Source: Pseudorhodobacter antarcticus
GTDB taxonomy: Bacteria > Pseudomonadota > Alphaproteobacteria > Rhodobacterales > Rhodobacteraceae
NCBI RefSeq assembly: GCF_900110135.1
Contig: NZ_FOCO01000025.1
Coordinates: 1 to 46,058, forward strand
Length of the DNA: 46,058 bases
Direction of reading: 5' to 3'
Shown: positions 8,969 through 18,264 of the stretch, piece after piece
Layout of the letters: each line of letters opens with the position of its first letter
How positions within the stretch are numbered: position 1 is the stretch's first letter
The notes under the pieces: model-generated
What the model was told of the DNA's origin: nothing
The model's input: only the letters and a program-made list of their open reading frames with translations
Database searches by the model: none
Made by a program: the position numbers and the translations under genes

Positions 8969-9286
8969 TCACAGCGCCAACCCCGGCAGGCCCGCGCCCA
9001 GCACGCATTGGATGGTGTTAGGGCGTTGCAGGATGGTGGAAACCGTTTGCACGGTGGTGGTGCCTGCGCGGGTGCCAATGTCGCGCGACAGGCTGAAGAT
9101 TTCATCGGTGTTGGCGTTGTCGATGATGCAAACCGCGACCGCCTCGGCCTGCGGGCCGGGCAGGCGCTGTTGCACGATGGGCAGGACAACGGATTTTGCG
9201 CTGGCCCGTGCCACCGCCTCCACCGGGTTGGTGGTGGTGCAGGCGGCGATTGCCAACACGCAGAGGAGGGGCAGGGCCGCGCGCAT
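8969..9286 (-). CDS. Small predicted lipoprotein
   Basis: A 105-residue protein with a type II signal peptide: the hydrophobic core [14 protein letters not shown] ends in lipobox LAIAAC (Cys16). The mature part contains a repeated Val/Ala pattern and two further Cys (in VAVCIID and IQCVLG) that could form a disulfide. Its ATG shares one base with the sdhA stop (TGATG), so translation is coupled to sdhA. I recognise no domain. Its position in the sdh operon is the only functional clue. Confidence 0.75.
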   Translation of the reverse strand: MRAALPLLCVLAIAACTTTNPVEAVARASAKSVVLPIVQQRLPGPQAEAVAVCIIDNANTDEIFSLSRDIGTRAGTTTVQTVSTILQRPNTIQCVLGAGLPGLAL

Positions 9287-11088
9287 CAATACACCCGCGC
9301 TTTTGGGGCGATCTTTTTCATATCAATCCCACCATCTTCGAACGTGGTCAGCGGGTTTGTGTGCACGGGACGGGTGGACAAAGTCACCTTTGACCCATCG
9401 ACATGCGCCAACGAGTGGACGCGCCAGTTTTTATCGTCGCGGTCTGGGTAATCCTCGTGCGCGTGGGCACCGCGGGATTCCTTGCGTGCCTCGGCCGCCA
9501 CAATGGTTGCCAGCGCGTTTGGCATCAGGTTGCCCAGTTCCAGCGTTTCCATCAGGTCCGAGTTCCAGATCATGGACCGGTCTGTGACCTTGAGATCATC
9601 CATTTTTTTAGCGATCTCGGTCATTTTGGCCACGCCTTCGGCCAGCGTTTTGTTGGTGCGGAACACCGCGGCATCGGCCTGCATGGCGTTTTGCATTTCC
9701 AACCGCAGTTCCGCCGTGGGCACCGACCCTTTGGCATGGCGCACCGCGTCGAAACGGTCCAGGGCCTTGTCCACCTCGGCCTTGTTCACGGGTTCGGCAC
9801 GGTCCTTTGGGTTCACAATTTCACCTGCGCGAATGGCAGCCGCACGGCCAAACACCACAAGGTCGATGAGGGAGTTGGAGCCGAGACGGTTCGCGCCATG
9901 CACGCTTGCGCAGCCAGCCTCACCCACAGCCATCAGGCCGGGGAAAATGGCATCTGGGTTTTGCGCCGTGGGATTCAACACCTCACCAAAATAGTTGGTG
10001 GGGATACCGCCCATATTGTAATGCACGGTTGGCAGCACGGGGATTGGTTCTTTTTGCAAATCCACGCCGGCGAAAATGCGCGCCGATTCTGAAATGCCCG
10101 GCAGGCGCAAATCCAGTGTGGCTTTGGGCAAGTGGTTCAGGTTCAGGTGGATGTGGTCCTTGTTTGGCCCCACGCCGCGCCCTTCGCGAATTTCAATTGT
10201 CATGCAGCGCGACACCACATCGCGCGATGCGAGGTCTTTGTAGGTCGGCGCATAGCGTTCCATGAAACGCTCGCCTTCGGAGTTGGTCAGGTAGCCGCCT
10301 TCGCCGCGCGCCCCTTCGGTGATCAAACAGCCAGAGCCGTAGATGCCTGTGGGGTGAAACTGCACGAATTCCATATCTTGCAGCGGCAGACCAGCGCGGG
10401 CGACCATGCCGTTGCCGTCACCTGTGCAAGTGTGCGCGGATGTCGCGCTGAAATAGGCGCGGCCATAACCGCCCGTGGCCAGCACAACCATTTTGGCGTT
10501 GAACACATGGATGGTGCCATCATCCAATTTCCACGCGACGATACCTGTGCAACGACCATCGGTCATAATCAGGTCCAGCGCGAAATATTCGATGAAAAAC
10601 TCGGCATTGTTTTTCAGGGATTGGCCGTAAAGCGTGTGCAAAATGGCGTGGCCCGTGCGGTCGGCGGCGGCGCAAGTGCGCTGCACGGGCGGGCCTTCGC
10701 CATATTCGGTGGTGTGGCCGCCAAAGGGGCGCTGGTAAATCTTGCCCTCTTCGGTGCGCGAGAATGGCACGCCGTAATGTTCCAGCTCGTACACTGCCTT
10801 GGGTGCTTCGCGCGCAAGGTATTCCATCGCGTCGGTGTCGCCCAGCCAGTCGGACCCTTTGACAGTGTCATACATGTGCCACTGCCAGCTGTCCGGCCCC
10901 ATGTTGGAAAGGCTGGCCGCAATACCGCCTTGGGCGGCAACCGTGTGGCTGCGGGTTGGGAACACCTTGGTCACGCAAGCGGTGCGCAAACCCTGTTCGG
11001 CCATCCCAAGCGTGGCGCGCAGGCCAGCGCCGCCAGCCCCCACCACAACCACGTCGTATTCATGCGTCTCATATTCGTAAGCAGTCAT
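9286..11088 (-). CDS. sdhA: Succinate dehydrogenase flavoprotein subunit
   Basis: It oxidises succinate to fumarate and holds covalent FAD. It is 600 residues long. The dinucleotide-binding motif is [13 protein letters not shown] at 13-25. His48 in [11 protein letters not shown] is the flavinylation site. The catalytic block [21 protein letters not shown] and the [17 protein letters not shown] block are complete. The ATG at 11088 (GAAGGGCTGAAC upstream) is chosen over an open extension to 11148 that overlaps sdhD. It starts 10 nt after sdhD. Confidence 0.98.
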   Translation of the reverse strand: MTAYEYETHEYDVVVVGAGGAGLRATLGMAEQGLRTACVTKVFPTRSHTVAAQGGIAASLSNMGPDSWQWHMYDTVKGSDWLGDTDAMEYLAREAPKAVYELEHYGVPFSRTEEGKIYQRPFGGHTTEYGEGPPVQRTCAAADRTGHAILHTLYGQSLKNNAEFFIEYFALDLIMTDGRCTGIVAWKLDDGTIHVFNAKMVVLATGGYGRAYFSATSAHTCTGDGNGMVARAGLPLQDMEFVQFHPTGIYGSGCLITEGARGEGGYLTNSEGERFMERYAPTYKDLASRDVVSRCMTIEIREGRGVGPNKDHIHLNLNHLPKATLDLRLPGISESARIFAGVDLQKEPIPVLPTVHYNMGGIPTNYFGEVLNPTAQNPDAIFPGLMAVGEAGCASVHGANRLGSNSLIDLVVFGRAAAIRAGEIVNPKDRAEPVNKAEVDKALDRFDAVRHAKGSVPTAELRLEMQNAMQADAAVFRTNKTLAEGVAKMTEIAKKMDDLKVTDRSMIWNSDLMETLELGNLMPNALATIVAAEARKESRGAHAHEDYPDRDDKNWRVHSLAHVDGSKVTLSTRPVHTNPLTTFEDGGIDMKKIAPKARVY

Positions 11089-11098
11089 GTTCAGCCCT

Positions 11099-11470
11099 TC
11101 AAAGCGCGATACGGACAAGGGCAAACAGCCCTGTCGCGGTGATCGCATAGGAAAGTGTAATCGCCAAAATCACCAGCGCGCGGCGGGCGGACCCTTTGGC
11201 GTAATCTTCGATCATCATGGTGGCACCCTTGGCAAAATGGCCCATCGAGGCGAATAGCACCAAAGCGGTTAGAATGGCGGGAAACGGGCGGGCGAACGTG
11301 GCCACCACTTCGGCTTGCGTGCCGCCCAAAGCGGAGCCGAAAATGTAAACCCAAGTGGGGATCATAAACGCCAAGGCGACGGATGTGACGGTCATATACC
11401 AATGGTGTTCGGTGCCGGACCGGGCGGACCCTTTGCCCATGGCGCGTTTGCGGTCGGTCAAATAACGCAT
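11099..11470 (-). CDS. sdhD: Succinate dehydrogenase membrane anchor subunit
   Basis: A 123-residue three-helix membrane protein. His78 in [16 protein letters not shown], followed by Asp89-Tyr90, reproduces the E. coli spacing of the heme ligand and quinone-site tyrosine (His71, Asp82, Tyr83). The start at 11470 follows a GGGGGCGGAT stretch. An open extension to 11491 would overlap sdhC. The gene lies 10 nt after sdhC and 10 nt before sdhA. Confidence 0.93.
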   Translation of the reverse strand: MRYLTDRKRAMGKGSARSGTEHHWYMTVTSVALAFMIPTWVYIFGSALGGTQAEVVATFARPFPAILTALVLFASMGHFAKGATMMIEDYAKGSARRALVILAITLSYAITATGLFALVRIAL

Positions 11471-11480
11471 ATCCGCCCCC

Positions 11481-11867
11481 TTATTGCACAAGAATGATGG
11501 TAAGGACGGTCAACACGACCGACCCGATGATGCAGGCCCAGCCCAGTTTTTCGGCGGTGGGGATATCAAGCCCCTTGCCCGAGTCGAAATAGAGGTGCCG
11601 CAGCCCCGCGAGGTAGTGATAGCAGATCGCCCAAAGCGAGGCGGTGAACACCAGATCGCCGAACCAAGAGGTTGCCACAGCGTTTGCAAAGGCGAAATAT
11701 TCGGGCGAGGTGGCAGCGGCCAACAGCCACCAGACCGCTAAAATGGTGCCCACGATCAACCCATTTCCGGTGATGCGCGTCAAGATGGACGTGATCGCGG
11801 TCAACTGCGGGCGATAGATTTGCAGGTGGGGGGACAGGGGGCGGATGATCCGCTTGGTTTCGGCCAT
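11481..11867 (-). CDS. sdhC: Succinate dehydrogenase cytochrome b556 subunit
   Basis: The first gene of the operon, 128 residues with three membrane helices. The N-terminal SPHLQIYRPQLTAITSILTR block is diagnostic. Ser27 and Arg31 match the quinone-site residues of E. coli SdhC by number, and His84 in YHYLAGLRH matches the heme ligand. GAAGGA lies 7 nt before the ATG. A 260-bp leader upstream carries three TGTGATCACA-type palindromes listed separately. Confidence 0.96.
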   Translation of the reverse strand: MAETKRIIRPLSPHLQIYRPQLTAITSILTRITGNGLIVGTILAVWWLLAAATSPEYFAFANAVATSWFGDLVFTASLWAICYHYLAGLRHLYFDSGKGLDIPTAEKLGWACIIGSVVLTVLTIILVQ

Positions 11868-12014
11868 TGTCGTATCCTTCTTTGCTTCGCCCTGCGAGAC
11901 TTCCCCACGCGCGGCTTGCTGCTCTGCCCCTAACTAACGCATTTTCCGCCCGAGTCACGCAAAGAGAACCAAAAAACCTATGGTTTCGCACGGTTCGAGA
12001 TTAAAAAATGCTGC

Positions 12015-12045
12015 ATGTGATCACATTTAAGCGGTGTGTGATCAC
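12015..12045 (-). promoter_or_regulatory. Paired palindromic operator upstream of sdhC
   Basis: Read toward sdhC, the element is GTGATCACAC (12045-12036), ten bases, then TGTGATCACA (12025-12016). The centres are exactly 21 bp apart, so two dimers would sit on the same helix face. The second site extends to a perfect 12-bp palindrome, ATGTGATCACAT. The same layout occurs upstream of sucC. The element ends about 150 nt before the sdhC start. Regulator identity is unknown; the half-sites are contiguous, unlike CRP/FNR sites. Confidence 0.7.
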
Positions 12046-12120
12046 TTAATTTTCGTTATTACATGGGATGGTTTGAATGTCGCGCGGGGTGATGCGGCAG
12101 GGAAGGGGCTTTTTGGCGGG

Positions 12121-12134
12121 TTTGTGATCACAAA
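12121..12134. promoter_or_regulatory. 14-bp palindrome TTTGTGATCACAAA
   Basis: A perfect palindrome sharing the TGTGATCACA core of the sdhC and sucC operators. Its centre is 86 bp upstream of the nearer sdhC site. It overlaps the stop codon of the DUF4344 gene, so it is partly coding. It could be an auxiliary upstream site. Confidence 0.55.
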
Positions 12135-12841
12135 TCATTTGCAATCGCCTGCCGTTCCAAAAATTCGACGTATTCGGTGCAGATTGTTATTGTGACGTTT
12201 TGCGGGTCGTAAAAAGCGTTTTCCTCACCACACGCCGTTAGCATGACCTTAACTGGTTCTGGCGTGGCATAAATCTCATTCAAATCGCGCACTTCATCGG
12301 CCAAAAGCGCGCCCACATCGGTGGAGGTATCGCCATCAAATTCGATGGTGCGCGTGGTGTCATCGATCAACAACGGGTCCAGCACGGCGGCCCAAGAGGC
12401 GGCCGCCAGATCAAATTCCTCTACGCAAGTGGCGGCGCGGGCGGCGGGCAGTTCAAACTCCTCCGCAAAGAACGCGCGGTCTTGGGGGTTCGCGCCGTAA
12501 AACAGGCAAACATGGTTGTAATAGCGCTGCATGTTCAAGCCATGCACGTCCCAATAGGCAGGGTCTTCATCCTCTTGGGCGGCAAGTTCAAAGGAAAGCG
12601 CGGTCAGCGCGACGATGGTTTGCGCGGACTCCTCCTCCCACAGATCATCGAGCAGGACAACGGCAAGGATATCTGCCGCATCCTCCTCTCTGCCCAGTAC
12701 CGAAGCGTCGGTGAGGTGGATCATCGCATGGCCAAATTCGTGATAAAGGGTGGAGATCACGTTGGCGGTGACAAAATCCTGCGCCCCGTTGGCATGGGCG
12801 GGGGAGGCGAGCAGGACGGCGAGCGCGAGGCTGCGGATCAT
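12128..12841 (-). CDS. Periplasmic DUF4344 putative metallopeptidase
   Basis: A 237-residue exported protein. It has a signal peptide of about 17 residues ending SPAHA, then, close to the mature N-terminus, HEFGH at 34-38 and the downstream EEDAAD that would supply the third zinc ligand. This is the arrangement of the DUF4344 family. The C-terminal half contains three Cys likely to form disulfides (LTACGEE, TICTEY). The ATG overlaps the mch stop by four bases (ATGA), which decides the start and implies coupled translation. Its substrate and any link to mch are unknown. Confidence 0.8.
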   Translation of the reverse strand: MIRSLALAVLLASPAHANGAQDFVTANVISTLYHEFGHAMIHLTDASVLGREEDAADILAVVLLDDLWEEESAQTIVALTALSFELAAQEDEDPAYWDVHGLNMQRYYNHVCLFYGANPQDRAFFAEEFELPAARAATCVEEFDLAAASWAAVLDPLLIDDTTRTIEFDGDTSTDVGALLADEVRDLNEIYATPEPVKVMLTACGEENAFYDPQNVTITICTEYVEFLERQAIANDL

Positions 12842-13866
12842 TTTGGTATCAAGGCCCAATAATCAAGGTCCAACAGGACGGATGGATCATATTTGCCATC
12901 ATCGGCGCGCAAAGCAAAGGGTTTTGCGCCATGTTTCACTGCGACCAATCGCAACCGGATGGCCCCCACGCCCGGCGCATCGGTGTCGGCACGGTCGAGC
13001 ACTTGGGACCAAGCGCGCACTGTGTCGCCCGCAAAACAGGGGTTTGCATGCGCGCCCGCGTTCAGCGCCACGATCATTTGGGCATTGGCCAGCCCGTTGA
13101 ACGATAGCGCGCGCGCAAGGCTGATGATGTGACCGCCATAGATCAGGCGGCGACCGTCGTCGCGGTTGGTGGCATCGAAATGCACCTTGGCGGTGTTTTG
13201 CCACAGGCGGGTGGCCAGCATATGCTCTGCCTCAGATATCGTGACACCGTCGATATGGTCGATCTGCTCATTGATTGTGTAATCGGACCAGCGGTGCGGC
13301 TCGCCCGCCAGGGTGAAGTCATATTGGGTGAAATCAAGCCCTTCGGGGATGACCAAGCGGTTGGGGGTGACCACATCGGGCAGGTCGGGGATATGGGTTT
13401 CGGGGGCGGGGGTGTCGCGCAATTTGCGCACCATGACCCAGCGGACATAGTCCAAAACCGCCTCATCCCGCTGGTTAATCCCGGTGGTGCGCACATAAAC
13501 CACGCCCGATTGGCCGTTGGAATTTTGTTTCAGCCCGATCACCGTGCTTTGCGACCTTAAGGTGTCGCCGGGGTACACCGGGGCCAGCCAGCGCCCATCG
13601 GCGTAACCCAGATTGGCGACCGCGTTCAGGGAAATATCCGGCACGGTTTTGCCAAAAACGGTGTGAAACGCGATCAGATCGTCCAAGGGGGAGCCTTCGA
13701 GCCCGCAATGGGTGGCAAAATCATCGGAGGAATAGAGGGCGTGGCGGGCGGGGTAGAGCGCGTGGTACAACGCGCGTTCCCCTTCGGCCAAAGTGCGGGG
13801 GACGGCGTGGTGGATGGTTTGCCCCAGGGTATAATCTTCGAAAAAGCGGCCTAGGTTGGTTTTCAT
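12838..13866 (-). CDS. mch: Mesaconyl-C1-CoA hydratase (beta-methylmalyl-CoA dehydratase)
   Basis: It catalyses reversible hydration of mesaconyl-CoA to beta-methylmalyl-CoA in the ethylmalonyl-CoA pathway. The 342-residue length fits the double-hotdog MaoC-like Mch rather than single-domain enoyl hydratases. The N-terminal half has GRFFEDYTLGQTIHH. The C-terminal half has YGGHIISLARALSFNGL followed by a second hotdog with GDTVRAWSQV. AAGGA precedes the ATG at 13866. An open extension to 13926 would run through the palindromic repeat. The mcl2 gene lies upstream in the same transcript direction, matching the pathway assignment. Confidence 0.92.
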   Translation of the reverse strand: MKTNLGRFFEDYTLGQTIHHAVPRTLAEGERALYHALYPARHALYSSDDFATHCGLEGSPLDDLIAFHTVFGKTVPDISLNAVANLGYADGRWLAPVYPGDTLRSQSTVIGLKQNSNGQSGVVYVRTTGINQRDEAVLDYVRWVMVRKLRDTPAPETHIPDLPDVVTPNRLVIPEGLDFTQYDFTLAGEPHRWSDYTINEQIDHIDGVTISEAEHMLATRLWQNTAKVHFDATNRDDGRRLIYGGHIISLARALSFNGLANAQMIVALNAGAHANPCFAGDTVRAWSQVLDRADTDAPGVGAIRLRLVAVKHGAKPFALRADDGKYDPSVLLDLDYWALIPK

Positions 13867-13908
13867 CGGGGCGTCCTTTTGGCGGGCATGGGCAAGGGCG
13901 GGGGGCAT

Positions 13909-13972
13909 GGGGCGGTGGGTTGGCACCCACCCTACGGTATTGGGGGTAGGGTGGGTGCCAACCCACCGCCCC
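13909..13972. repeat. Perfect 27-bp inverted repeat (GGGTGGG family, copy 1)
   Basis: The arms at 13909-13935 and 13946-13972 are exact complements with a 10-nt loop. Each arm itself contains a small GGGTTGGCACCC palindrome. Related copies occur at 20768 and 25833. It sits between DUF1737 and mch and may attenuate or stabilise the transcript. Confidence 0.9.
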
Positions 13973-13980
13973 TTTGGGCC

Positions 13981-14184
13981 TTAGTGTTGGCCCAGTTTCG
14001 TGTCCGCCGTATAGGTTCCCGGTGCTTCTTTCACCACGGCTTGGCCGCAGCGCATCACGCCTTTGGCGGCGTCCCACGCATAGGTGGGGCTGCCATACAG
14101 CTCCCACCCTTTGTTCAGCGCCTCGGTCACTTTGTGGCAAAAGGCGGAGGTATCTTCCTCGGTCAGCAAACGGTAGAGTTTCAT
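13981..14184 (-). CDS. DUF1737 domain protein
   Basis: A 67-residue cytoplasmic protein. MKLYRLLTEEDTSAFCHKVTEALNKGW, followed by LYGSPTYAWD, is the characteristic DUF1737 pattern; the domain fills most of the protein. Its function is unknown. Its ATG lies 3 nt after the stop of the NnrU-like gene, so it is coupled within the mcl2-to-DUF4344 run. Confidence 0.8.
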   Translation of the reverse strand: MKLYRLLTEEDTSAFCHKVTEALNKGWELYGSPTYAWDAAKGVMRCGQAVVKEAPGTYTADTKLGQH

Positions 14185-14187
14185 GGC

Positions 14188-14730
14188 TTATCCAAACGGG
14201 TTGACGCCAAGCCAGATATGGATGGCGGCGGTGATGGAGAATGCGACAACGGTGGCCACGGCGGCAGTGATTTCCTTTTTCACCGGCACATCGCGGTAAG
14301 GGGCGGGCGGGGCGACGCGGTTCAGCACAATCACCTCGGCCAGCGCCCATGCGAACAGGCCGCCGAACAGCAAAAAGGATGGGGTGTCGCCGTTCACCAG
14401 AATGTGGGAAATCGCCCAGACCTTTACGGCGGTCAGTTGCGGGTTGCGCACCCATTTGGTCACGCGGGTTTTGGCGGCGGATGCGGCGTAAAGGTAGAAG
14501 GCCAGCACCATCAACAGGTTGTTGATGCCTGTCATCGCGGGCGTGCGGCCCCAAAACACGGTTCCCTCGGCGGCGCGGTAGCCGACCACCATTAGAACAA
14601 TCGACAGGACCAAGCCCGCGGCCACGATGCCTTTGCCCTTATCGCCCAACTTTGCGCGACTGCTGGGGCTGACGCGTTTCCAAAAATGCAGACCAGACCA
14701 GAGGAGGAGGCCGAGAAACAGAGTAAACAT
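14188..14730 (-). CDS. NnrU-family membrane protein
   Basis: A 180-residue protein with five or six membrane helices. The conserved block RNPQLTAVKVWAISHILVNGD, followed by a Phe/Leu-rich helix, is the NnrU signature (an isoprenylcysteine methyltransferase-like fold is suspected for the family). NnrU was named from nitric-oxide metabolism clusters, but no denitrification genes are present here. Its place between mcl2 and mch suggests another role. It starts 15 nt after mcl2 ends. Confidence 0.82.
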   Translation of the reverse strand: MFTLFLGLLLWSGLHFWKRVSPSSRAKLGDKGKGIVAAGLVLSIVLMVVGYRAAEGTVFWGRTPAMTGINNLLMVLAFYLYAASAAKTRVTKWVRNPQLTAVKVWAISHILVNGDTPSFLLFGGLFAWALAEVIVLNRVAPPAPYRDVPVKKEITAAVATVVAFSITAAIHIWLGVNPFG

Positions 14731-14745
14731 AAGGTGCCTTTGGGG

Positions 14746-15591
14746 TTAGGAGAGGGCGGCGATGGCCGTAGCTTTGGCCAAGGTCGCGCGTGCGGTGACA
14801 ATATGCAAGTTTTCCACGATTTTACCATCCACAACCGCAACGCCTTGGCCTGCCGCCTGTGCCGCCTCAAACGCGGCGATGAGGCGGGTGGCGAGGTCGG
14901 TTTCTGCCGCGCTGGGCGCAAAGGCCGTGTTGGCGATGTCGAGTTGCGCGGGGTGGATCAGGGTTTTGCCGTCAAAGCCCATATCGCGGCCCATGTCACA
15001 TTCACCGCGCAGACCGTCGTCATCCTTGAAGGCATTATAGACCCCATCCAGAATGACCAGCCCATGCGCCTTTGCCGCCAGCAGGCACAGGCCAAGGCCC
15101 GCCTGCATTGGCAAACGGTCCGCGCGGTGGCGGCTGTTCAGCTCCTTTGCCAGATCATTGGTGCCCATCACCATGCCTTGCAGGCGGGGGTGCACCGCAA
15201 TGGCCGCCGCATTCAACATACCCGCCGCCGTTTCCATCATCGCCCAAAGCGCCACATCGGGAATAAGCGCCGCCACCGCATCCAGATCGGCGGGGTGGGA
15301 CACTTTGGGAACCAGCAGTGCGTCGATATCCGCGCCGCGAAACGCTGCAATATCATCCGCCCCCCACTCCGTATCCAACCCGTTGACGCGCACAATTTTG
15401 GCCCGCGCCCCAAACCCACCTTGCGCCAGCGTTGCCGCCAACAGCGCCCGCGCGGCTGGTTTTTCCTCCGGGGCAACCGCATCCTCCAGGTCAAAGATGA
15501 TCGCGTCACAGGCCAACCCTTTGGCCTTTTCCAGCGCGCGGTCTTTTGATCCGGGGATGTACAGCGCGGAACGATAGGAGCGGTCGGTCAT
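14746..15591 (-). CDS. mcl2: (3S)-malyl-CoA thioesterase, HpcH/HpaI (CitE-like) family
   Basis: It hydrolyses malyl-CoA to malate and CoA, the committing step that lets the ethylmalonyl-CoA pathway release C4 acid. It is a 281-residue CitE-type barrel. RSALYIPGSKDRALEKA is the N-terminal phosphate loop, FDLEDAV carries the Mg ligand Asp/Glu, and METAAGMLNA carries the second Glu. The length (281, against about 318 for the lyase Mcl1) and the neighbourhood of mch and mdh favour Mcl2. A lyase activity cannot be excluded from sequence alone. GGAAGAG precedes the ATG. Confidence 0.82.
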   Translation of the reverse strand: MTDRSYRSALYIPGSKDRALEKAKGLACDAIIFDLEDAVAPEEKPAARALLAATLAQGGFGARAKIVRVNGLDTEWGADDIAAFRGADIDALLVPKVSHPADLDAVAALIPDVALWAMMETAAGMLNAAAIAVHPRLQGMVMGTNDLAKELNSRHRADRLPMQAGLGLCLLAAKAHGLVILDGVYNAFKDDDGLRGECDMGRDMGFDGKTLIHPAQLDIANTAFAPSAAETDLATRLIAAFEAAQAAGQGVAVVDGKIVENLHIVTARATLAKATAIAALS

Positions 15592-15782
15592 GATTCTCTT
15601 CCAAGCAATATTATTACGTTATGGATCACGGTTTTGGCACATTCGGCAAGGTGAAATGCGCCGCAATGCAGCAAAAGGGCCACAAATCTGGCGCGGGCAT
15701 TAACCTTTTTTGCGGGTTTGGGGTGCAGGCTTTCCCCATCACAGCAGGCTCTGCGCTTTGCGCTTGGGAACAGGGGATACCG

Positions 15783-16097
15783 ATGAAACACACACTTTTT
15801 GCACTGTCGCTCGGGTTTGGCGCGCTCATCTTTGTCACGCAGGCAAACGCGCAGCCCGCTCTTCAATGCGGCCCGCGCGCAATGGTTCTGGCGCAACTGG
15901 CCAACACGCACGGCGAAACCCGCCGCTCCATCGGGCTTGCCGAAAACAACATGGTGATGGAGGTGTTTGCCTCCGACACCTCCCAAAGCTGGACCATCAC
16001 GGTAACGACGCCACAAGGCCAAACCTGCCTTGTCGCCTCTGGCACGGGGTTCGAAGGGATGGCAGACGCCCTGCCAGCCAAGGGCCAGCCGGTTTAG
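15783..16097 (+). CDS. Small secreted protein
   Basis: A 104-residue protein. The signal peptide MKHTLFALSLGFGALIFVTQANA is cleaved near residue 23. Two Cys remain in the mature chain (LQCGPRA and QTCLVASG), probably a disulfide. The SQSWTITVTTPQG segment suggests a beta structure. AGGGGAT precedes the ATG; the open frame upstream of 15783 has no such site. It converges on the TauE gene with 3 nt between stops. No family is recognised. Confidence 0.7.
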   Translation: MKHTLFALSLGFGALIFVTQANAQPALQCGPRAMVLAQLANTHGETRRSIGLAENNMVMEVFASDTSQSWTITVTTPQGQTCLVASGTGFEGMADALPAKGQPV

Positions 16098-16100
16098 CCG

Positions 16101-17983
<1,883 letters not shown>

Positions 17984-18004
17984 TCCGGCCTGCGGTGTAA
18001 ATTA

Positions 18005-18033
18005 GGGGCTGTCCTGTGGGGCGGCCCCTTTTT
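18005..18033 (+). terminator. Intrinsic terminator after mdh
   Basis: The 7-bp stem GGGGCTG / CGGCCCC (one G-T pair) is followed by TTTTT, 22 nt after the mdh stop. Confidence 0.7.
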
Positions 18034-18129
18034 CATGGCGATTTCATCACAGGGTTCTCTGCCTGTTCTCTGCGGTGTCTGTGTCGTTTGGCCGCGCCTG
18101 TCGCGCCCGTCTACCCTTTGCGCGCAATT

Positions 18130-18160
18130 TGTGATCACACTTTTCAAACCTGTGATCACA
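18130..18160 (+). promoter_or_regulatory. Paired palindromic operator upstream of sucC
   Basis: GTGATCACAC (18131-18140), ten bases, then TGTGATCACA (18151-18160). This has the same two words, order, orientation and 21-bp centre spacing as the element upstream of sdhC. It ends 104 nt before the sucC start. The surrounding and intervening sequences differ from those at sdhC, so the shared part is not recent duplication. A short hairpin (TCAG-GGAAAAA-CTGA) follows. Confidence 0.7.
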
Positions 18161-18264
18161 AATGTCGAAATTATCAGGGAAAAACTGATTTTACACGAAT
18201 TCCCTTTTGAAATGGCCTGTTCTTGTGGCATGAGGGGCCAAATTCCTTATCTGTGGGACTGCTC

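Noticed and set aside
12015-12045. Reading the TGTGATCACA words as CRP/FNR sites
   Set aside because: CRP needs TGTGA-N6-TCACA and FNR TTGAT-N4-ATCAA. Here the half-sites touch, so the spacing excludes both.
14188-14730. Denitrification gene cluster, suggested by the NnrU-like protein
   Set aside because: No nitrite or nitric-oxide reductase genes occur in the window. The family name alone does not support it.
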